Assembly: GCF_049800775.1 (NCBI RefSeq) | Contig: NZ_JBNAFR010000013.1 | Location: 26,609-90,608, forward strand | Source: Dinoroseobacter sp049800775 | GTDB taxonomy: Bacteria; Pseudomonadota; Alphaproteobacteria; Rhodobacterales; Rhodobacteraceae | Length of the DNA stretch: 64,000 bases | Direction of reading: 5' to 3' | Part shown: positions 16,648 to 25,380 of the stretch, one piece after another | Position numbering within the stretch: the stretch's first letter is position 1 | How the letters are laid out: each line of letters opens with the position of its first letter | Program-made: the position numbers and the translations under genes | The notes under the pieces: model-generated | Databases searched by the model: none | The model's input: only the letters and a program-made list of their open reading frames with translations | What the model was told of the DNA's origin: nothing

Positions 16648-18342
16648 TCACGCGATGATCTCGAACCGGGTGACGTCGACCATGCCGCGATCGGTGATCT
16701 TCAGCGCCGGGATCACCGGCAGGGCGAGGAAGGCCAGCTGCAGGAACGGCTCCTCCAGCGTGACGCCAAGGCTGCGGGCCGCTGCGCGCAAGCTTACCAA
16801 CGCATCGCGCACCTCCTCGAAGGGGGCCTCGCTCATCAGACCGGCCACGGGCAGGGCAAGCTCGGCCAGCACCTCGCCCCCGGCGACCACCACGAACCCG
16901 CCCTCGATCTCGGCCACCCGGTTTGTGGCAAGGGCGAGGTCGGCGTAATCGGCCCCGACGCAGACGATATTGTGGTGGTCATGGCAAACCGTCGAGGCAA
17001 TCGCCCCTTTCTGCAGCCCGAACCCGCGCACGAAACCGGTGGCGATGTTGCCGTTCTTGCCGTGTCGCTCTACCACCGCGATCCGCATCAGGTCGCGCGC
17101 CGTATCGGGCAGCTTGTCGCCATCGCGGATCGGGATCACCTCGCGCAGATGCTCGGTCAGGATCTTGCCCTCGAGGATCCCGATCACATCCGTCTCTTCC
17201 CGGTTGCCCCCGGCGCGGAACGCCTCGGCGGTGACACGCGGCGCATGGACCGAAGCACGGCCCACGGCCGGGATTTCCTTTCGCGCGGCAAAGGCGTCCG
17301 CATCCACACGCACCCCACCACAGAACACCAGCTCTGCCCGGCAATCCTCCAGCGAGGGCAGGACTACGATATCGGCGCGCAGGCCCGGCGCGATCAGCCC
17401 GCGATCCTTGAGCCCGAACGCCTCCGCCGCCGACAAAGACGCCGCGCGATAGACCGCGAGCGGCGGCACGCCCCGGGCGATCAGCGTGCGGATCATGTAG
17501 TCCAGATGGCCATGCTCGGCGATGTCGAGCGGATTGCGGTCATCGGTGCACAGGCACATATAGGGCGCGGTCCGCTCGGTCAGGAGCGGGGCGAGGGCCT
17601 CGAGATCCTTGCTGACAGAGCCTTCGCGGATCAGGACCCGCATCCCCTTTTGCAGCTTCTCGCGCGCCTCCTCGGCGCTGGTCGCCTCATGCTCGGTGCG
17701 GATCCCGGCGGCCACATAGGCGTTCAGGTCCTTGCCCGACAGAAGCGGGCAATGCCCGTCGATATGGCCCCCTTCAAACGCCTCGAGCTTGGCCATCACC
17801 CCGGCATCGCGGTAGATCACGCCGGGATAGTTCATGAACTCGGCCAGACCGATCCCCGAGGGATGCCCGCGCAGGGGGGCGAGATCCGCGGCCTCGATCC
17901 GGGCGCCGGCGGTTTCCATATCCGTGGAGGGCACGCAGGAGCTGAGCTGCACCTTGATGTCGAGCACCGTGCGTTCGCTGGCCTCTTGGAAATAGCGGAT
18001 GCCGTCCGGGCCGATCACATTGGCAATCTCATGGGGGTCGCAGATCGCCGTGGTCACCCCGCGCGGGGTCACGCAGCGGTCGAACTCGAACGGGGTGACC
18101 AGCGAGCTTTCGATATGCAGATGGGTGTCGATGAAGCCGGGCACGAGGGTCAGCCCGCTGACATCCACCACCTCGCGGCCCTCATAGTCGGCGCCGGTGC
18201 CGACGATGCGGTCGCCGCAGATCGCCACATCGCCCGCAATCAGGTCCCCGGTCACCAGATCGAGCACCTGTCCCCCGCGCAGGACCAGATCCGCAGGCGC
18301 ATCGCCGCGCCCCTGAGCTATCCGTGATGCGAGGTCTGACAT
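16648..18342 (-). CDS. ade: Adenine deaminase
   Basis: This 564-aa amidohydrolase-superfamily enzyme converts adenine to hypoxanthine and ammonia in purine salvage. The metal motif His74-x-His76 is in 'GFIDTHLHIESSLVTP', followed by 'AICDPHEIANVIG', 'DDRNPLDIAEHGHLDYMIR', and the C-terminal 'VCHDHHNIVCVGAD' typical of Ade. The length matches the family. I start at the ATG complementary to 18340-18342, which has AGGAG upstream; a longer in-frame start adds 12 unlikely residues. It lies 93 bp after the BASS transporter gene on the same strand and may share its transcript. Confidence 0.93.
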   Translation of the reverse strand: MSDLASRIAQGRGDAPADLVLRGGQVLDLVTGDLIAGDVAICGDRIVGTGADYEGREVVDVSGLTLVPGFIDTHLHIESSLVTPFEFDRCVTPRGVTTAICDPHEIANVIGPDGIRYFQEASERTVLDIKVQLSSCVPSTDMETAGARIEAADLAPLRGHPSGIGLAEFMNYPGVIYRDAGVMAKLEAFEGGHIDGHCPLLSGKDLNAYVAAGIRTEHEATSAEEAREKLQKGMRVLIREGSVSKDLEALAPLLTERTAPYMCLCTDDRNPLDIAEHGHLDYMIRTLIARGVPPLAVYRAASLSAAEAFGLKDRGLIAPGLRADIVVLPSLEDCRAELVFCGGVRVDADAFAARKEIPAVGRASVHAPRVTAEAFRAGGNREETDVIGILEGKILTEHLREVIPIRDGDKLPDTARDLMRIAVVERHGKNGNIATGFVRGFGLQKGAIASTVCHDHHNIVCVGADYADLALATNRVAEIEGGFVVVAGGEVLAELALPVAGLMSEAPFEEVRDALVSLRAAARSLGVTLEEPFLQLAFLALPVIPALKITDRGMVDVTRFEIIA

Positions 18343-18434
18343 GGGCGCGCTCCTATCTGTTGTGCCAGCAGCAGACACGAGGCGCGCGCCCTGCGCAAGT
18401 TAGAGACGACGCAAACGGGACCCGGACCGGGGCG

Positions 18435-19316
18435 CTAGAGCAGGCTGTCGGGCATCTTCTGTTCAGCGGCGGTATTGGCGCGGCGGAATATCATCGTCAC
18501 GACGCTGGCCACGATGATGATGAAGAGCGAATAGAGCACCGGCACCGCCATCACCGCCTGCGCCTCAGTGCCCTCGAAGGTGAAGACGATGATCGCCACG
18601 GCGAGCGGGCCGTTCTGGATCCCGGTCTCAAGCCCCACGGTGCGCGCATTGCGCGGATGCAGCTTTAGCGCCCGGGCAAACCCGTAGCCGATGGTGATCC
18701 CCACGGCCCCGAGCCCGATCGCCGCCAGATAGGTCGCGCCAGAGGTCTCGAGCAGGAATTGCCAGTTCCGGGGGATCCAGCTCACCATCAGAAATGCGAT
18801 GAAGAAGAGCGCAAGCGCCGAGCCAAAGAACTCGGTCACGGCCCCCACATTGGCATTCATCTTGCGCAGGACCATCCCGATCCCCACGGGCACCAGCAGC
18901 AAGACCAGCGTCACGATGATGTTTTCGCGCGGAATGCTCAGATCCAGCGCCGTGGCGTAAAGGACCAGCACCAGCGGGATCATGATCACCCCGGTCACCG
19001 TCGAGGTCACCGTCATCAGAACCGAGAGCGCGAGGTTCCCCTTGGAGAAATAGGTGAAGATGTTCGAGGTCGTGCCCCCGGGCATGCAGGCCATGATCAG
19101 AATGCCGATGGCAATCGTCTCGGGCACGGTCAGCAGGGTGGCCAGCAAAAACCCGATGAAGGGCATGAACCCGTATTGCGAGATCACCCCGATCGCGAGC
19201 CCGTAGGGCCGCCGCAGGGCGAGGTAGAAGTCACGCGGGGTGAGCGATGCGCCCATGCCCAGCATGATCACGAAGATCATCAGCGCCAGCAGCGCCTGTT
19301 CAAAGGCTCCGACCAT
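18435..19316 (-). CDS. Bile acid:sodium symporter (BASS) family transporter
   Basis: The 293-aa membrane protein has about nine or ten hydrophobic segments. The 'LIMACMPGGTTSNIFTYFSKG' loop and 'NARTVGLETGIQNGPLAVAI' are the two conserved crossing regions of the BASS fold, which bind sodium and substrate. Bacterial members import organic anions such as pantoate, pyruvate or bile acids with Na+. It starts 2 bp after the acyl-CoA ligase stop, so it is coupled to fadD, which suggests an organic acid substrate activated by that ligase. That link is inference. Confidence 0.88.
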   Translation of the reverse strand: MVGAFEQALLALMIFVIMLGMGASLTPRDFYLALRRPYGLAIGVISQYGFMPFIGFLLATLLTVPETIAIGILIMACMPGGTTSNIFTYFSKGNLALSVLMTVTSTVTGVIMIPLVLVLYATALDLSIPRENIIVTLVLLLVPVGIGMVLRKMNANVGAVTEFFGSALALFFIAFLMVSWIPRNWQFLLETSGATYLAAIGLGAVGITIGYGFARALKLHPRNARTVGLETGIQNGPLAVAIIVFTFEGTEAQAVMAVPVLYSLFIIIVASVVTMIFRRANTAAEQKMPDSLL

Positions 19317-19318
19317 GC

Positions 19319-21040
19319 TCAGACCTCCCCTGTCTGCGCGAGGTCCTCGGCGCGCAGGTCTTTCCGCAGGATCTTGCCCACATTGGATTTCGGCAGCTCA
19401 TCGCGGAAAGCCACCCGCTTGGGCACCTTGTAGGCGGTCAGATGCGCCTTGCAATGGGTCCGCAGCTCTGCCTCGGTCAGGCCGGGGTCGCGCTTGACCA
19501 CAAAGGCCTTCACCGCCTCGCCAGTGCCTGCGTCCGGCACGCCGACCACCGCGACCTCATCCACGCCCGGATGGGTGGCGAGGCAATCCTCGATCTCGTT
19601 GGGATAGACGTTGAAGCCCGAGACGACGACCATGTCCTTCTTGCGATCCACGATGTGGAAATAACCATCCTCGTCCATCACGCCGATATCCCCGGTCAGG
19701 AACCAGCCGTTCTTCATGACCTTCGCGGTCTCCTCGGGTTTCTGCCAGTAGCCGGCCATGACCTGTGGACCCCTGGCGGCGATCTCGCCGCGCGCGCCCT
19801 GGGCCACGGGCATGCCCTCTTCGTCGAGGCAGGCGAGCTCCGTCGAGGGCAGAGGCACCCCGATGGAGCCGGGCCGCGTCTTGTTCAGCGGCTCGAAGGT
19901 CAGCACCGGTGAGGTCTCGGTCAGGCCATAGCCCTGCAACACCTGCGCCCCGGTCACCTCCTGCCAGCGCTCGGCCACGGAGGATTGCAGCGCCATGCCC
20001 CCGGCGGAGGCGAATTTCAGGTGTTTGGGCGGGCTGTCGCTGAACCAGACCTCGTTCATCAACCCGTTGAAGAGCGTGTTCACCCCGCTCATCCAAGTGA
20101 TCTTGTAGTTCTCGAAGGCGCGTTTGAGGTTCGCCAACGGGCGCGGCGAGGGGATCAGGATGTTCCGCGCGCCCAACCAGTAGAAGCCCAGCAGGTTCAC
20201 CGTGAAGGCAAAGATATGGTACATGGGCAGAGCGGTCAGCGCGACCTCCTTGCCCTTTTCCATCCCCTCGATCAGCTCCATCACCTGTTCCATGTTCAGG
20301 ATCAGGTTGGCATGGGTCAGCATCGCGCCCTTCGAGACCCCTGTGGTCCCGCCGGTATATTGCAGGCAGGCGACATCCTCGGGGGATACCGACTGGCGAT
20401 AGCTGTCCACCGCGATCTTTTCCGCATCCGCATGGAGCCGCCCGACCTGCAGGGCATCGGGCAGGCAGATATGGGGGACCTCCACCGGCTTCACGGACCG
20501 GTCCCAGTATTTCTGCACCAGCCCGACGATCCCGCGGGGCAGGGCGGGCAGGAACTCTGCCACTCGGGTGACGATGATGTTCGGGATCGGATGGCCCCGG
20601 GTCGCCTCGGGGATCTTGTCTGCGAACATATCCACGATGACCAGCGCATGGGGCTCAGCATCGGCGAACTGGCGGGCCATTTCCTCGGCGGTGTAGAGCG
20701 GATTGACATTCACCAGCACGCAGCCCGCCTTCAGGATCCCGAAGGCGGCGATGGGAAAGCTCAACCCGTTGGGCATCTGCACCGCCACCCGGTCGCCCTT
20801 GTTGAGCCCGGCCACCTCGCGCAGATAGACCGCAAAGGCGTCGGACATCTCGTCCACTTCGCGAAAGCTGAGCGTGCCGTTCATGCCATTGGGCAGGCAG
20901 GTGGTGAAGGCGGGCGCGGCCCCGAAACTGTGCGACACCGCGCTGATCATGTCGCCCACGGTGCGGTAAGCGGGCGTGTCGATCTCGGCCCGCATGTCAG
21001 GTCCGTAGAACGCGGTCCATGGTCGGTCTGCCTCTGTCAT
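19319..21040 (-). CDS. fadD: Long-chain fatty-acid-CoA ligase (AMP-dependent synthetase)
   Basis: This 573-aa adenylate-forming enzyme activates a carboxylic acid to its CoA thioester with ATP. Core motifs are in order: phosphate loop 'YTGGTTGVSKGAML', 'QGYGLTETSPV', 'LTGDIGVMDEDGYFHIVDRK', and the C-terminal lysine motif 'LPKSNVGKILRKDLR'. The 'GFNVYPNEIEDC' segment is typical of FadD. I start at the ATG complementary to 21038-21040, preceded by GGGAGGGG. It is followed directly by the BASS transporter gene. Confidence 0.9.
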   Translation of the reverse strand: MTEADRPWTAFYGPDMRAEIDTPAYRTVGDMISAVSHSFGAAPAFTTCLPNGMNGTLSFREVDEMSDAFAVYLREVAGLNKGDRVAVQMPNGLSFPIAAFGILKAGCVLVNVNPLYTAEEMARQFADAEPHALVIVDMFADKIPEATRGHPIPNIIVTRVAEFLPALPRGIVGLVQKYWDRSVKPVEVPHICLPDALQVGRLHADAEKIAVDSYRQSVSPEDVACLQYTGGTTGVSKGAMLTHANLILNMEQVMELIEGMEKGKEVALTALPMYHIFAFTVNLLGFYWLGARNILIPSPRPLANLKRAFENYKITWMSGVNTLFNGLMNEVWFSDSPPKHLKFASAGGMALQSSVAERWQEVTGAQVLQGYGLTETSPVLTFEPLNKTRPGSIGVPLPSTELACLDEEGMPVAQGARGEIAARGPQVMAGYWQKPEETAKVMKNGWFLTGDIGVMDEDGYFHIVDRKKDMVVVSGFNVYPNEIEDCLATHPGVDEVAVVGVPDAGTGEAVKAFVVKRDPGLTEAELRTHCKAHLTAYKVPKRVAFRDELPKSNVGKILRKDLRAEDLAQTGEV

Positions 21041-21160
21041 TCTGCCCCTCCCGCAAAACCTGTTCCCCTGATGTAGGGGGTATATCATCCGGATCGACCG
21101 GAAGCCTGCTTTTTCATGGGTTTGGCGGCGCATCTTTCCGCGCGCCGCCCGACCCGGGTC

Positions 21161-23116
21161 TCAGGGCAGCGGCACGTTCAGCACCTGCCCAAAGAGCAGC
21201 GTCACCGCCAGGATCGTGCCCACTACCCCGGCCAGCAGCAAGGCCCACCCCCTGGGCGTGAAGGCGTCATGCTGGGCGGGGATGATCAGCGCGGCCCCCA
21301 GCAGGACCGCCGCAAGCTCGAACCCCAGCAGCGGGATCAACGCCACCGCCCCCAGCATCAAAAGCGGTACCGCGACCATTCGGGTGCGCGTGCCCTCGAT
21401 CGGGGTCTCGGTCACCTGCCGCGTCGCGATCAGCTGCACGACCGCCAGGATCGTCAGGCAGAGCATGCCGATGGCGATGGTGCGCGGGAAGACCGCCGCA
21501 TCCTGGTTGAGCCCCGCCGACTGCACGATCACGACCAGGGCCACCGCGCCGAACACGGCAAAGGCGATCAGGTCACGGGTGATGGCGGCGCGGCTCGCCG
21601 GGGGCAACGCCTCGGATGGGCGGCCCGGACGGCGGCTCAGGACGCTGCGGATCCGGGGCCAGAACGGATAGAGGAAGCTCACCAGCGTCAGCGCGATGAT
21701 CACCATCGACAGGGGCCGGCCAAAGAACTGTCCCGGCAAATCACCAATCGCATCGCCGATGGTCCAGCTCTGGACAAAGCCCTGCTCGGCGATCCGCCCA
21801 AGGATCAGGCCCAGCACGATGGGCGAGGGGGAGAAGCCGCGCTTGGCCGCAACCCAGCCGATCACGCCGAGCACGATCATGATCACGATATCCGAGACCG
21901 AGTTGCGGATCGCGAAGGACCCGATCACGGTCATGAAGGCGACGATGGGCACGAGGGCCGCCTTGGGCGCGCGCACGATGGCCCCATAGGCGAACCGCCC
22001 GATCAAAAGGCCCACGGGCAGCATCAGGACCGTCGCCAGCAGTAGGCCGAAGATGAAGGTGTAGACGATATCCGCTCCTTGGGTGAAGAGCGTCGGACCG
22101 GTCCGCACCCCCTGCACCAGAAGCGCGCCGAGGATCACCGCATCGGGCGGAGTGCCCGGAATGCCCAGCACGAGGGTCGGGATGAACCCGCCGCCCACGG
22201 TGGCATTGTTCGCGGATTCTGTGGCGATGATGCCGCCGGGATTACCCTCGCCGTATTTCTCCTCGCCCTTGCCGACCCGGCGGGCCTCGGAATAGGCCAC
22301 GAGCCCGGCGATGGAGCCGCCCGCCCCGGGCAGGGCGCCGACCATCGTGCCGATGACCGAGCTGCGCAGCACGTTGAACTTGTTCTTCATCAGCGTCCCG
22401 ATCGCCTCGGGCAGGCGGAAGCCGCGGGTCTGTTCCGGGGCGGCCAGATGGCGGTTCGGCGTGGCCACCAGATCGATCAGCACCGGGATGCAGTAGAGTC
22501 CGATCAGGGCCGAGACCGTATCAATGCCGCCGAGCAAGGTGTTGGATCCAAAGGTGAACCGGACCTCGGCGCTCGTCTCCGACACGCCGATCATCGCAAT
22601 CAGCAGGCCGAAACAGGCGCCGATCATCCCCTTGACGAAGTCGCCGGTGGACAGGGCCGCGATCATCGACAGGCCAAAGATCGCCAGCCAGAAATACTCC
22701 ACCGGCCCAAAGGCCAGCGCGGCCTTGGCCAAGGGCGGCGACAGCAGCAGAAGCGCCAGCGCCCCCACCAGACCGCCCACGACCGAAGCGAGGCAGGCGG
22801 TGGATATCGCAAGGTCTCCATCTCCGCGCTTGGCCATGGGATAGCCGTCAAAGGTGGTGGCAATGGCCGAGGGCGTGCCCGGCGTGTTCAGCAGGATCGC
22901 CGCATAGGCCCCGCCATAAATCGCGCCCGTATAGATGGCCCCCATCAGGATCAGCGCGCTGTCGGGGGACATGGTGAAGGTCAGCGGTACCAGCACCGCC
23001 ACGGCCATGGTCGCCGTCAGGCCCGGGATCGAGCCAATGATCGTGCCCGCCGCCACGCCGAACACGGCCAGCATCAGGTTCAGGGGCGTCAGCGCCGACG
23101 CGATATACTCGAGCAT
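21161..23116 (-). CDS. tctA: Tripartite tricarboxylate transporter permease, TctA-TctB fusion
   Basis: This 651-aa membrane protein is longer than a normal TctA (about 500 aa). Residues 1-490 are TctA: 'GTIIGSIPGLTATMAVAVL', 'GAIYGGAYAAILLNTPGTPS', 'GALPGAGGSIAGLVAYSEA' and 'TLVLGIPGTPPDAVILGALL'. The last 150 residues, after a linker near 'RPSEALPPASRAA', hold four more hydrophobic segments like the small subunit TctB (DUF1468). No separate tctB is present, so the fusion supplies both membrane parts. The start complementary to 23114-23116 has AGGAG. It works with TctC, encoded just upstream, to import a carboxylate using an ion gradient. Confidence 0.9.
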   Translation of the reverse strand: MLEYIASALTPLNLMLAVFGVAAGTIIGSIPGLTATMAVAVLVPLTFTMSPDSALILMGAIYTGAIYGGAYAAILLNTPGTPSAIATTFDGYPMAKRGDGDLAISTACLASVVGGLVGALALLLLSPPLAKAALAFGPVEYFWLAIFGLSMIAALSTGDFVKGMIGACFGLLIAMIGVSETSAEVRFTFGSNTLLGGIDTVSALIGLYCIPVLIDLVATPNRHLAAPEQTRGFRLPEAIGTLMKNKFNVLRSSVIGTMVGALPGAGGSIAGLVAYSEARRVGKGEEKYGEGNPGGIIATESANNATVGGGFIPTLVLGIPGTPPDAVILGALLVQGVRTGPTLFTQGADIVYTFIFGLLLATVLMLPVGLLIGRFAYGAIVRAPKAALVPIVAFMTVIGSFAIRNSVSDIVIMIVLGVIGWVAAKRGFSPSPIVLGLILGRIAEQGFVQSWTIGDAIGDLPGQFFGRPLSMVIIALTLVSFLYPFWPRIRSVLSRRPGRPSEALPPASRAAITRDLIAFAVFGAVALVVIVQSAGLNQDAAVFPRTIAIGMLCLTILAVVQLIATRQVTETPIEGTRTRMVAVPLLMLGAVALIPLLGFELAAVLLGAALIIPAQHDAFTPRGWALLLAGVVGTILAVTLLFGQVLNVPLP

Positions 23117-23210
23117 CCGGGGTCTCCTGATCCGGGCATGGCATGGCCCGGACCGCAACAGGGAAGCGCGCGCAAGAAGCCTCGCGCGCGCCTGTCAGTC
23201 AGCGTGTCGG

Positions 23211-24161
23211 TTACTCGATGATGCCGGCCGCCTTGGCCGCATCGATATAGCCCGAGGCCTTTTCGGCCATGAACGCATCCATGTCCGGGCCATAACCCAC
23301 ATCCACGAGGGCAAAGCCGCCATCGATCATCTGCTTCTGGAAATCCGCATCCGCGTTGATCGCGGCAATGGCCTCCGAGACCTGCATGCGGGTCTCATCG
23401 CTGGCCGAGCTCGGCACGGCGATGCCGCGATAGGCGCCCGAGACCATGTCAAAGCCCAGCTCGCGGAAGGTCGGCACATCCGGGAAGGCCGGGTGACGGT
23501 CTTCCATGGCCACGGCCAGCATACGGACCGCATCACCCTGGGCCGCGCCCACGGTGGTATAGCCCCAGGCCGCCCGGACCTGATCGCCAAGCAGGGCCGT
23601 GACGGATGCGCCCGTGCCCTTGAAGGCCACATAGGTGGATTCGATGCCCGCCAGCTTGTCGAACTGCACCTGAGCGAGATGGTTCGCCGTGCCTTTGCCC
23701 GAGCCCGAGAAGATCACCTTGCGCGGGTTGGCTTTGGCGTCATCGATCAGATCCTGCAGGGACATGAAGGGGCTGTCTGCCTTCACCACGATCGCATCCG
23801 GCGTGTAGTGGAACCAGTAGACCGAGGTGATGTCCTCGGTGGTGAAGCCCACATCGCCTTGCTGCGGCTTGATCACGATATGGGGCAGGTTCACGCCCAT
23901 GATCTTGGTGCCGTCCGAGGCCATCCCGTTGAGCTGGGACCAGCCCACAGCGCCACCGCCACCGGGCTGGTAGGACACGACCAGCTGCTCGCCAAAGAGC
24001 TTTTCGAAGAAGGGCTGCTGGAAGCGCGCGGTGATGTCGCTCTCGCCGCCGGGGCCGAAGGGGATGATATAGTCGACGCTGGATTTCGGGAAGTCTTCGG
24101 CGCTGGCGACGCCCGCCATCGCGGTCATCGCGGCGGCCATCATGAAGGTCTTGAAGATCAT
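23211..24161 (-). CDS. tctC: Tripartite tricarboxylate transporter substrate-binding protein (TctC)
   Basis: The 316-aa periplasmic binding protein has a signal peptide ('MIFKTFMMAAAMTAMAGVASA'). The mature protein shows the TctC/Bug fold: 'VDYIIPFGPGGESDITARF', 'VSYQPGGGGAVGWSQLNGM' (anion-binding loop), 'GSGKGTANHLAQVQFDKLA' and 'HPAFPDVPTFRELGFD'. AGGAGGAG precedes the start. It feeds the TctA-TctB permease 94 bp downstream. The neighbouring 2-hydroxyacid dehydrogenase points to a carboxylic acid substrate, but the ligand is not predictable from sequence. Confidence 0.92.
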   Translation of the reverse strand: MIFKTFMMAAAMTAMAGVASAEDFPKSSVDYIIPFGPGGESDITARFQQPFFEKLFGEQLVVSYQPGGGGAVGWSQLNGMASDGTKIMGVNLPHIVIKPQQGDVGFTTEDITSVYWFHYTPDAIVVKADSPFMSLQDLIDDAKANPRKVIFSGSGKGTANHLAQVQFDKLAGIESTYVAFKGTGASVTALLGDQVRAAWGYTTVGAAQGDAVRMLAVAMEDRHPAFPDVPTFRELGFDMVSGAYRGIAVPSSASDETRMQVSEAIAAINADADFQKQMIDGGFALVDVGYGPDMDAFMAEKASGYIDAAKAAGIIE

Positions 24162-24296
24162 AGGGTTTCTCCTCCTCTGTGTGATCTTTGGGGTGCCCGG
24201 ATCCGGGCTGCGGCCCCGGCTTATCTGCCGAGTGCCACCAATGGGGTTAGGGGGCCTTGGGTCTGTCCTTTGCTGGGGCGCGCACGGGGCGGGGCG

Positions 24297-25232
24297 TCAT
24301 GCCACCGGCTCCGTCAGGGCGCGGTCCACGTTTTCGACGGTGATCCGGCTGACGCGGATATTGGCCTCGGCGGTCACCCCCGCGATATGGGGTGTGAGGA
24401 TCAGGTTGGGCACATCTGCAAAGCGCGCGCCGGCATTGGCGTCCAGCGGTTCGGCGGCGAACACATCGAGCGCCGCGCCCCCGAGATGACCCGTCCGCAG
24501 AGCATCGCAAAGAGCGTCCTCATCGATGATCCCGCCGCGCGAGGTGTTGATCACGATCGCACCGGGCTTGAGCTTGGCCAAGGCGGCGGCATCCAGCAGA
24601 CCGGCGGTTTCCGGCGTCAGGGGCACATGGAGGCTCAGGATATCCGCCTCCCGCAGCAGCTTCTCTCGCGAGAGACGCTGGACGTCCCGCCAGGCGGGAT
24701 GGTCCGGCGGCAGATGCGGATCAGCGGCCATGACGCGCAGGCCCAGCGGGGCTGCCAGCCCCGCCACCGCCTGGGCAATCGCGCCGAAACCCAGCAGGCC
24801 CAGGGATCGCCCGGCGATCTCGCCGCCCTGGCCCAGTGTGCCCCGGGGCCAGTCGCCCGCGATCATCCCCTGGGTCGCGGCATAGGCCCCGCGGCTCAAG
24901 CTGAAGGCCGTTCCGATCACGTATTCCGCCACCGAGCGCGTATTGGCCCCGGTCGCGGGGTGCACGGCGATCCCGCGCGCGGCGCACCCGGCCATGTCGA
25001 TATTGTCGAGCCCCACGCCCAACCGCCCCACGACGCGCAGTCCGGGGGCCGCGGCCAGCAGCTCGGCATCGACCTGGGTCCGGTTGCGCACGATCAGCGC
25101 CTCTGCCCCAGAGGCGGCAGCCAAGAGGGCCGCGCGGTCCTCGACCAGCTCGGGTGCGTAGCGCACATCGATCCCGGCGCTGAACCCTGTCAGCGCGTCC
25201 GTGTCCATGAACTCGGTGATCACAACTTTCAT
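24297..25232 (-). CDS. D-isomer-specific 2-hydroxyacid dehydrogenase
   Basis: The 311-aa NAD-dependent dehydrogenase belongs to the D-3-phosphoglycerate / hydroxypyruvate / formate dehydrogenase superfamily. It has the Rossmann region 'GRSLGLLGFGAIAQAVAGLA', the substrate-binding 'VINTSRGGIIDEDALC', and the catalytic His in 'LILTPHIAGVTAEANIRVS'. It interconverts a D-2-hydroxy acid and a 2-oxo acid. There is no ACT domain, so it is not the long SerA form. It is the first gene of a likely operon with tctC and tctAB, so it may handle the imported acid. Confidence 0.9.
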   Translation of the reverse strand: MKVVITEFMDTDALTGFSAGIDVRYAPELVEDRAALLAAASGAEALIVRNRTQVDAELLAAAPGLRVVGRLGVGLDNIDMAGCAARGIAVHPATGANTRSVAEYVIGTAFSLSRGAYAATQGMIAGDWPRGTLGQGGEIAGRSLGLLGFGAIAQAVAGLAAPLGLRVMAADPHLPPDHPAWRDVQRLSREKLLREADILSLHVPLTPETAGLLDAAALAKLKPGAIVINTSRGGIIDEDALCDALRTGHLGGAALDVFAAEPLDANAGARFADVPNLILTPHIAGVTAEANIRVSRITVENVDRALTEPVA

Positions 25233-25347
25233 GCGGGTGCCCCCCCTCCCAAGGCGGCCTGCGGTGGTCCGGCGGAGCGGTCGGGTGTCCGCCGCTCTCT
25301 GTCATTCGCACCAAGTATGCACGTTTGTCGCAGGCCCGCCAGCCCCC

Positions 25348-25363
25348 ATGTAAGCCCTTACAT
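25348..25363. promoter_or_regulatory. Perfect palindrome ATGTAAG-CC-CTTACAT
   Basis: The 7-bp arms are separated by 2 bp, about 115 bp upstream of the 2-hydroxyacid dehydrogenase start and just after the preceding PLP-enzyme gene. It resembles a GntR- or TetR-type operator for the dehydrogenase-tct operon. No regulator gene is adjacent. Confidence 0.45.
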
Positions 25364-25380
25364 CGCGTATTTTTCGTGCT

